DNA from: Gemmatimonas phototrophica
GTDB taxonomy: Bacteria; Gemmatimonadota; Gemmatimonadetes; Gemmatimonadales; Gemmatimonadaceae
Reading direction: 5' to 3'
Length of the DNA: 6,391 nucleotides
Assembly (NCBI GenBank): GCA_945870175.1
Contig: CAMBRJ010000180.1
Coordinates: 1-6,391, forward strand
The notes below the pieces were generated by a model, which was not told the DNA's origin, searched no databases, and saw nothing but the letters and a program-made list of their open reading frames with translations. This document shows positions 1 through 3,937 of this stretch, in pieces (within the stretch, counting starts at the first letter, position 1; each line of letters begins with the position of its first letter). The translations under genes were made by a program, and so were the position numbers.

Positions 1-111
1 ACCTTCTTCGAGTGGAACCTGCGCCCGAAGAGCGTGATCCGCGTGGACAATCAGGAGTGGATGCGCGATCCGCGCGTGGCAAGCCCGCGTGGGCCGGTGC
101 CGCCGCAGTAA
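1..111 (+). CDS. C-terminal end of an unidentified protein (5' part outside window)
   Basis: An open frame enters from the left edge in frame 1 and runs 36 codons to a TAA at 109-111. Third codon positions are almost all G or C, as in the other genes here, which supports real coding. The visible peptide is rich in Trp, Arg and Pro (it begins TFFEWNLRPKS and ends SPRGPVPPQ) and has no motif that I recognise, so no function is proposed. The last nine codons and the stop lie inside a 33-bp sequence repeated exactly at 1243-1275. The present C-terminus could therefore be the original one, or it could have been shaped by the event that created the repeat. A strong stem-loop follows 14 bases after the stop. 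Confidence 0.6.
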   Translation, partial: TFFEWNLRPKSVIRVDNQEWMRDPRVASPRGPVPPQ

Positions 112-114
112 GCA
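82..114. repeat. 33-bp exact direct repeat, left copy
   Basis: Bases 82-114 are identical to 1243-1275 in the same orientation. The match starts AGCCCGCGTGGG and ends CAGTAAGCA, and it stops at both edges. This copy carries the last codons and stop of the upstream gene. An exact 33-base match is far beyond chance in a window of this size. Confidence 0.95.
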
Positions 115-125
115 CGGTGTATGGC

Positions 126-153
126 GCTGCCGCCGGAGCGATCCGGCGGCAGC
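126..153 (+). terminator. Probable intrinsic terminator of the upstream gene
   Basis: A perfect 12-bp GC-rich stem (126-137 pairs with 142-153) is closed by the GNRA-type tetraloop GCGA. It starts 14 bases after the TAA at 109-111. The following tract is only a short run of three T (156-158), so this is a strong hairpin with a poor U-tract. It may act as a terminator, a 3'-end stabiliser, or a boundary of the repeat-flanked segment. Confidence 0.6.
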
Positions 154-233
154 CGTTTGACATGGAATGGCCGCCGTGCAGCCCGCGCCGCATACGGGGG
201 AAGGCAACAGCCCTCGCGAGGCACGGGACCGCC

Positions 234-258
234 GAGTATACTCTACCAGACTCTGCTG
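234..258 (+). promoter_or_regulatory. Promoter-like element upstream of the exported protein gene
   Basis: TATACT at 237-242 matches the sigma-70 -10 consensus at five of six positions and lies inside the perfect 10-bp palindrome GAGTATACTC (234-243). There is no convincing -35 box 16-18 bases upstream. The stretch from 234 to 252 is nearly the same as 2096-2115, upstream of the Phd-type antitoxin gene: one substitution and one single-base gap across about 19 bases. The expected transcript would start near 249-251 and have a leader of about 33 bases before the ATG at 284. Confidence 0.45.
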
Positions 259-283
259 TAATTCCCCCCTGAGAGAACATCAC

Positions 284-1201
284 ATGCGTCGCCTGTCCGT
301 TGCCGTCATTGCGTCGGTCATCACCAGCACGTTGGCCGCATCCTCTGCCCTCGCTCAAGGCGAATACGCCCTGCGCACCGCGTTCGAAGGCAAAACGGTC
401 ACCGTCAAACTGGACATGCCGGGCACGAGCCGCGGCGTGGACGTGTACCCCCAGGAAGCCATTCCGGTGTCTTTTCGCGACGTAGCCGATCGCACCAAGG
501 ACTTCACGGTCGCGCTCAAGATGGGGCAGCAGGTGATGGTCACGAAGATCGTCGTCAAGCGCGACCTCATTGAATTCCAGCTTGGCGGGGGCGGATACGG
601 CACGCTGTTTGACAACGCCGGTTCCGACATCTCGGCGTCCCAGGCCGGCGAAAGCCAGCGGGAACGCGCCCTGCGGGACTCGGTCAAAACAGCACCAAAC
701 GCGGCGAAGAAAAAGGCCTTCGAGCGTGAACTGAACGACACACGTTCCGCGCGCGAACGGGAAAACACGCAAGCGCGTGCGCAGGCGGCACAAGCGAACG
801 AGTTGCGCGAGGTCAACTTGCGATCGAAACGTTCAGTCAGCGGCAGTCGCTTCAACATCCGGTACAAGCCCGCCGTGCCGTCGGACGCGATGACCCCCGC
901 GGGCGTGATGCAAGCACTTGCCGCCTATATCGATTTTCCCGGCGTCGCGATGACCAGCGCGCCCATGGCGGCGGACAACGCCGGCAGTCGGCCGGCGGCC
1001 GGCGGCAGTGCGCTCGCGTCGGTGCGCCAAGGCCTGTTGCTCGCTGACGTCGAGGCACTGCTCGGCCCCGCCAATACGGCCAGCGAATCGAAGGAAGGCG
1101 TGCTCACGCTCATGAAGCGCAGCTATATCCACGACGGCAAGAAAGTGCTCGCGTCGTTCGTGAATGGGGTGCTGATCGATTACGCGATCGGGCCGATCTG
1201 A
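284..1201 (+). CDS. Exported protein of unknown function with BamE/SmpA-like C-terminal motif
   Basis: The protein has 305 residues. I chose ATG 284 because it directly precedes a clean signal peptide (MRR, a hydrophobic run at about 4-22, then ALA|Q cleavage near 24/25) and has GAGAG at 271-275 as a ribosome-binding site. The frame stays open upstream to an ATG at 167, but the extra 39 residues are Arg/Pro-rich and would hide the signal peptide. Mature residues 26-110 look beta-rich and end in a GGGGYG turn. Residues 120-183 are highly charged and rich in Ala, Arg, Glu and Gln, with coiled-coil character. After a low-complexity Ala/Gly/Ser stretch (222-246) comes VRQGLLLADVEALLGP (247-262), then a strand ending in SFVNGVLIDYAIG. 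This resembles the helix-helix-sheet pattern of BamE/SmpA proteins, where the family motif is roughly GMT..qV..lLG.P followed by F.nG.l. That assignment is inference. It is a single gene with no operon partner, bracketed by the 33-bp repeats. It probably acts in the periplasm or at the outer membrane. Confidence 0.8.
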   Translation: MRRLSVAVIASVITSTLAASSALAQGEYALRTAFEGKTVTVKLDMPGTSRGVDVYPQEAIPVSFRDVADRTKDFTVALKMGQQVMVTKIVVKRDLIEFQLGGGGYGTLFDNAGSDISASQAGESQRERALRDSVKTAPNAAKKKAFERELNDTRSARERENTQARAQAAQANELREVNLRSKRSVSGSRFNIRYKPAVPSDAMTPAGVMQALAAYIDFPGVAMTSAPMAADNAGSRPAAGGSALASVRQGLLLADVEALLGPANTASESKEGVLTLMKRSYIHDGKKVLASFVNGVLIDYAIGPI

Positions 1202-1221
1202 TTCCGCTGCAGACGAAAGCG

Positions 1222-1242
1222 CGGTGACGTACCCGGTCACCG
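1222..1242. terminator. Stem-loop after the exported protein gene
   Basis: The inverted repeat CGGTGAC (1222-1228) and GTCACCG (1236-1242) has a 7-base loop and begins 21 bases after the stop at 1201. There is no T tract, so its value as an intrinsic terminator is weak. It abuts the right copy of the 33-bp repeat without any gap. Confidence 0.35.
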
Positions 1243-1275
1243 AGCCCGCGTGGGCCGGTGCCGCCGCAGTAAGCA
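1243..1275. repeat. 33-bp exact direct repeat, right copy
   Basis: This is identical to 82-114 in the same orientation, 1161 bp downstream. It is in the noncoding gap between two convergent genes (stops at 1201 and 1301), so it has no coding role here. If recombination joined the two copies, the upstream gene would keep the same C-terminus and stop, because either copy encodes them. Confidence 0.95.
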
Positions 1276-1300
1276 ACCCGCAGCACGCGCACCTCGGCGC

Positions 1301-1732
1301 CTAGCGCCCGATGCGCTCCACCCACGGGAGCGCATCGAAGCCGGCATCGAGACTCATGAGACGGCGCACGCCGCGCCGTTTCATGATCGCCGCATGCACC
1401 GCATCACGGGCCGACAAGGACGTCACGCTCAGCATCAGTGTCTTCGCCTGCTCCACGTCGGGCAGCTCGACGGGAAAGATTTCGTCCACCACACCGTGGA
1501 GCACGTCGAACGCCGCTTGAATGGCATCGGGGCGACGAATGGCGAAATAGCGGTGGAGGATTTCCTGAAAGACCTCGGCGTCCGTTACCAACCGATCGCC
1601 GCGAGCAATCGAGGCCTCGAGCATGCGCCGCACGGTCTCCTTGTGCGGATGCGGCGCCCCGATGAGATACATCGGCACGTTCGAATCGATGAAGACCGTG
1701 CTCTCGGGCTCGAGCAATTCCCGGCTGATCAT
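1301..1732 (-). CDS. vapC: PIN-domain ribonuclease toxin, VapC family
   Basis: The protein has 143 residues, a normal length for a single-domain PIN toxin. VapC proteins are Mg-dependent endoribonucleases that cut RNA, often tRNA or rRNA, and stop translation until bound by their antitoxin. The PIN pattern is complete: VFIDSNVPMYLIG with Asp16, TDAEVFQEIL with Glu53, LSARDAVHAA with Asp110, and LMSLDAGFD with Asp129, a likely acidic metal-binding set. The ATG overlaps the TGA of the upstream antitoxin in an ATGA at 1729-1732, and no other start is well placed, so translation is probably coupled. The N-terminus has about 12 residues before the first PIN strand, slightly more than in the shortest VapCs. 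Nothing is broken and all key residues are present, so the toxin is probably active. The stop lies 25 bases from the right copy of the 33-bp repeat, and a stem-loop lies in its last codons. Confidence 0.9.
   Translation of the reverse strand: MISRELLEPESTVFIDSNVPMYLIGAPHPHKETVRRMLEASIARGDRLVTDAEVFQEILHRYFAIRRPDAIQAAFDVLHGVVDEIFPVELPDVEQAKTLMLSVTSLSARDAVHAAIMKRRGVRRLMSLDAGFDALPWVERIGR
1309..1337. other. Stem-loop in the last codons of the minus-strand vapC
   Basis: A perfect 11-bp inverted repeat (1309-1319 with 1327-1337, core GATGCGCTCC/GGAGCGCATC) has a 7-base loop. It lies within the last 12 codons of the toxin gene, just before its stop at 1301-1303. It could stabilise the transcript's 3' end or help terminate it; no T tract follows on the minus strand. 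Confidence 0.35.
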
Positions 1733-2007
1733 GCGCCGGAGCCCGGCGATTCACCCACGCCGTCCAGCAGATATCCGGACTCGATCTCCGTGAGCATGCT
1801 GGGCAACGAGCCCACCGGATACGCGCCCTGCGCCGCCTCGCGAACCACCGACAGTTTCCGACGCGGATCAGCCGCCGGGGCATCCTGGCGGGCCGCCCGC
1901 AGCGCCTGTCGCACCCATTCGGCCACCGTCATCCGCTCGCGCTGGGCCACCCGGCGAATCTCGGCGAATTCGTCGTCCTCGAGGAGGACCTGCAGTCGTT
2001 GAGTCAT
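1729..2007 (-). CDS. vapB: Ribbon-helix-helix antitoxin of the VapB type
   Basis: The protein has 92 residues and is the first gene of the minus-strand toxin-antitoxin operon. Residues 3-9 (QRLQVLL) form the expected DNA-contacting strand. Two helices follow: DDEFAEIRRVAQRER at 11-25 and TVAEWVRQALRAARQ at 27-41, giving the MetJ/Arc/CopG ribbon-helix-helix layout. The remaining residues, about 42-92, are low in structure and would be the toxin-binding tail that fills the PIN active site. The family dimerises, binds its own promoter and neutralises its partner. The ATG at 2007 has no clear Shine-Dalgarno sequence; the leader is AT-rich and full of TGAGTC repeats that are good operator candidates. 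The gene ends in an ATGA overlap with vapC. The fold class differs from that of the divergent antitoxin at 2127. Confidence 0.85.
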   Translation of the reverse strand: MTQRLQVLLEDDEFAEIRRVAQRERMTVAEWVRQALRAARQDAPAADPRRKLSVVREAAQGAYPVGSLPSMLTEIESGYLLDGVGESPGSGA

Positions 2008-2042
2008 ATAATGAGTCTATACTACTCATAATTATGAGTCTA
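2000..2042 (-). promoter_or_regulatory. Operator and promoter region of the minus-strand vapBC
   Basis: The perfect 16-bp palindrome ACTCATAATTATGAGT lies at 2024-2039. TGAGTC occurs three times in the same direction, at 2000-2005, 2012-2017 and 2035-2040, with an inverted ACTCAT at 2024-2029. The half-sites start 12, 12 and 11 bases apart, about one helical turn, as expected for an array of ribbon-helix-helix dimers on one face of DNA. On the minus strand, CATAAT (2031-2036) could be a -10 box with TTGTGA (2053-2058) as -35 and a 16-base spacer. The palindrome would overlap this -10, so binding should block transcription. The operator role is inferred; the repeats are directly visible. Confidence 0.65.
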
Positions 2043-2076
2043 CGATGGAAGCTCACAATCTCAGCCGTACGTGGAA

Positions 2077-2120
2077 TAGACCGCCAGCCGATTGCGAGTA
2101 TAGTCTGACCAGACTAGACT
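2077..2120 (+). promoter_or_regulatory. Promoter and operator of the plus-strand vapBC
   Basis: TATAGT at 2099-2104 is a five-of-six -10 box. TAGACC at 2077-2082 is a weak -35 candidate with a 16-base spacer. The palindrome TAGTCTG-AC-CAGACTA (2101-2116) overlaps the -10 and the likely start of transcription, and AGACT repeats once more at 2116-2120. This placement suits autorepression by the Phd/YefM antitoxin or its complex with the toxin. The element is unlike the TGAGTC operator of the divergent module, so cross-binding is not suggested by sequence. Confidence 0.55.
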
Positions 2121-2126
2121 GATGGT

Positions 2127-2414
2127 ATGCCTGACGAATACTCGCTCTACGAAGCCAAGGCCAAGCTGTCGGCGCTGGTGAAGCAAGTACGGGAAGGACG
2201 TACCGTCATCATCACCGTACATGGCCAGCCAGCCGCCGAGCTGCGGCCCATCGATCCCGCCACACGACCGCACACGCTCGAGGAGCGGGTCGCGGAGTTG
2301 AGCTCGCGTGGCGTGCTGTTGCCGCCGAAGCGACCCGCGCGCAGCGATACTGTGTATCCCGTGGGCCCACGAAAGGCCGGCGCGCTTCGTCGCTTTCTCG
2401 ACGAGCGCGAATGA
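2127..2414 (+). CDS. vapB: Phd/YefM-family antitoxin
   Basis: The protein has 95 residues. The N-terminal half is classical Phd/YefM: SLYEAKAKLSALVKQVREG at 6-24, then TVIITVHGQPAAELRPI at 26-42, where GQPAA is the family's conserved turn. This domain dimerises and binds operator DNA. Residues 43-95 contain a predicted helix (TLEERVAELSSRG, about 49-61) and an Arg/Pro-rich tail that should wrap the toxin. The start at 2127 has only a weak GATGG stretch before it, and the conserved Tyr-Ser start of the domain leaves no room for a later start. It ends in an ATGA overlap with the PIN toxin gene. The palindrome at 2101-2116 probably mediates autoregulation. Confidence 0.88.
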   Translation: MPDEYSLYEAKAKLSALVKQVREGRTVIITVHGQPAAELRPIDPATRPHTLEERVAELSSRGVLLPPKRPARSDTVYPVGPRKAGALRRFLDERE

Positions 2415-2791
2415 GCACGGCGTACATCGACAGCTCCTGCGTTGTCGCCGCGGCGTTCGGCGAGTCCGGCGCCAAACCGATGCTCGCGCGACGCCGGAGC
2501 TTTTCACTTGTCGTCTCATCCACGTTGCTCGAGGCTGAAGTGTTCAGCGCACTTCGACGCGAACAGTGCGAGATCACCGACGCGTTTCACGCCGACCTGT
2601 CGCTCATCGCGCCCGACCGCGCACTCTCCGACGAGATCGCGCGCGTGCTCGAGGCCGGATATGTGCGCGGCGCCGACTGCTGGCATCTGGCCACCGCCCT
2701 GTACCTGTCACCCGATCCGTCCGCGCTCACGTTTCTCACGCTCGATCTGGCGCAGCGTAACGTCGCGAAAGCGCTGGGATTTCAGACGTAA
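2411..2791 (+). CDS. vapC: PIN-domain ribonuclease toxin, VapC family
   Basis: The protein has 126 residues, typical for VapC. The PIN signature is intact: AYIDSSCVVAA with Asp7, STLLEAEVFSALRRE with Glu41 or Glu43, ADCWHLATAL with Asp89, and TFLTLDLAQRNVAKALGF with Asp112. These acidic residues would bind the metal ions used to cut RNA. The ATG overlaps the antitoxin's stop (ATGA at 2411-2414), so toxin synthesis should depend on antitoxin translation. It is clearly distinct from the minus-strand PIN toxin, sharing only the motif residues, so the two modules do not look like a recent duplication. The sequence shows no frameshift or loss of key residues. Confidence 0.9.
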   Translation: MSTAYIDSSCVVAAAFGESGAKPMLARRRSFSLVVSSTLLEAEVFSALRREQCEITDAFHADLSLIAPDRALSDEIARVLEAGYVRGADCWHLATALYLSPDPSALTFLTLDLAQRNVAKALGFQT

Positions 2792-2963
2792 GCGACTCCC
2801 GCACGTCACGCTCCCGCGCCGCGCACGTGCTTACGGAGGCTGAGGTACGCGGTTTACCGATTTATATACAAAATAAGAGCGCGCCATGACCGTTTCGCTC
2901 GTAAACTGACAGCACCTCGCACGCGACCAACGCACCACCACCTCGGCACAACTCGCTTCCCAC
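2792..2963. other. Intergenic region with a promoter-like AT-rich patch and a leader lacking a ribosome-binding site
   Basis: An imperfect inverted repeat links the end of the toxin gene to the start of this gap (CGTAA at 2787-2791 with TTACG at 2831-2835, and GCACGT at 2801-2806 with ACGTGC at 2825-2830). It has a large bulge and no T tract, so it is a poor terminator. Bases 2859-2877 are strikingly AT-rich (TTTATATACAAAATAA) and are the best place for the promoter of the downstream hydrolase, but no paired -35 and -10 boxes can be fixed. Bases 2910-2963, directly before the ATG at 2964, are C- and A-rich with no Shine-Dalgarno sequence. Confidence 0.4.
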
Positions 2964-3929
2964 ATGACGCCTCACACCGTGAAATCCGCCGGCATCGCTG
3001 CTCTCGTCTGCGCTGTCGTTGCGCTCCGCCTCGCCACGCCGTTGGCGGCCCAGCAGTCGTCGTCGCGCGCCGCGAGTGGTTTGCAGCGCTTGCTCGATGC
3101 CGAGTTGGCTCGAGTACCCGGCACGGCCGGCGTGTGGGTGAAGCACCTGACCACGGGCGAAGAGGCGGCGGTGAACGCCGACCGGGTCTTCAACAGCGCG
3201 AGCGTCATCAAGATCCCGGTGATGCTGCTGGCGTTCCAGCTCGCCGACCAGGGCAAGCTGTCACTGGCCGAGCGCATCACGATCCAGGCGGCTGATGTGC
3301 GCGGCGGATCGGGCGTCTTCCGCTACCACGATGCCGGACTGCAGCCCACACTTCGCGACGTGCTGCTGCAAATGATCATCACGAGCGACAACACCGCGAC
3401 CGACCTGGCGATCGGGAAGGTCGGCGGCATCGGCCCGGTAAATGCCATGATCACGCGTGCGGGTTACGATCCCCTGCGGCTCACGATGACGACCGGTGAG
3501 CTGTTCGCGAAGTATGGAGCGCTGCAGGCAACCCAGCGCGACGACAAAACAATCAACGATCCGACACACTGGCTGGGCAGCATGACTCCACGCGCCACGG
3601 GGCGCATGCTCGAAGACATTCAGCGGTGTAGCGATGGCGCACGGCCCGCGGTGGCATCAAAGGCGGCGTGCGCCGACATGCTGCAGATGTTCAGAGCGCA
3701 GCAATCGGGCGCGCGTCGGTTGCCGCATTTCCTCGCGGTGCCGGTGGGCCACAAAACCGGCGACTTCCCGCCGGTGCTCGCGAACGACGTGGGCATCATC
3801 TACGCGCGAAGCGGCCCGATCGTGGTCGCGTTCTTCCTCAACGGCATCCGCGGCTCGTATGCTGAGGCCGAGGATCACATCGGGCGAGTGGCGCAGCTGA
3901 TCGTGGAGTACTTCGACGGCGTGCAGTAA
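2964..3929 (+). CDS. Exported class A beta-lactamase-like serine hydrolase
   Basis: The protein has 321 residues. A signal peptide covers residues 1-29 (hydrophobic 9-24, cleavage near LAA|QQ), placing the enzyme in the periplasm. The three class A elements are present: SVIK (Ser80 nucleophile, Lys83), SDN (141-143) and KTG (264-266). The Ser-to-SDN spacing of 61 residues fits class A. The omega-loop ExxLN motif is not obvious: the nearest glutamate is Glu179 in TTGELFAKY, and the stretch from there to KTG is 85 residues, about 17 longer than in TEM-type enzymes. Cys222 and Cys236 may form a disulfide. The ATG at 2964 is the only possible start after an in-frame stop at 2907-2909. It could be a true beta-lactamase, or a related serine hydrolase acting on peptides; the family assignment is firm, the substrate is not. 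It is monocistronic and convergent with another serine hydrolase 8 bp away. Confidence 0.88.
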   Translation: MTPHTVKSAGIAALVCAVVALRLATPLAAQQSSSRAASGLQRLLDAELARVPGTAGVWVKHLTTGEEAAVNADRVFNSASVIKIPVMLLAFQLADQGKLSLAERITIQAADVRGGSGVFRYHDAGLQPTLRDVLLQMIITSDNTATDLAIGKVGGIGPVNAMITRAGYDPLRLTMTTGELFAKYGALQATQRDDKTINDPTHWLGSMTPRATGRMLEDIQRCSDGARPAVASKAACADMLQMFRAQQSGARRLPHFLAVPVGHKTGDFPPVLANDVGIIYARSGPIVVAFFLNGIRGSYAEAEDHIGRVAQLIVEYFDGVQ

Positions 3930-3937
3930 ACGCCCAA

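Noticed and set aside
157..162. A perfect TTGACA (-35 consensus)
   Set aside because: No -10 box is present 15-19 bases downstream and it lies in the tail of the strong hairpin, so it is probably coincidental.
167..283. An upstream extension of the exported protein to ATG 167
   Set aside because: It would place 39 Arg/Pro-rich residues before a textbook signal peptide and crosses the promoter-like element; the ATG at 284 has a ribosome-binding site.
833..1276. A 147-codon minus-strand open frame
   Set aside because: It is antisense to the exported protein gene, low in complexity, with no motif and no ribosome-binding site.
1250..2002. A 250-codon open frame on the + strand
   Set aside because: It lies antisense to the PIN toxin and ribbon-helix-helix antitoxin, both of which have clear family motifs. 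Its protein has no recognisable domain and is explained by the high GC content.
2787..2835. An inverted repeat after the plus-strand toxin gene as an intrinsic terminator
   Set aside because: Arms are short (5 and 6 bp), separated by a one-sided 9-base bulge and an 18-base loop, and no T tract follows.
2886..2909. A 7-codon open frame (MTVSLVN) before the class A-like gene
   Set aside because: It has no ribosome-binding site and no regulatory codon run, and it is too short to separate from chance; its stop only marks the limit of the downstream frame.
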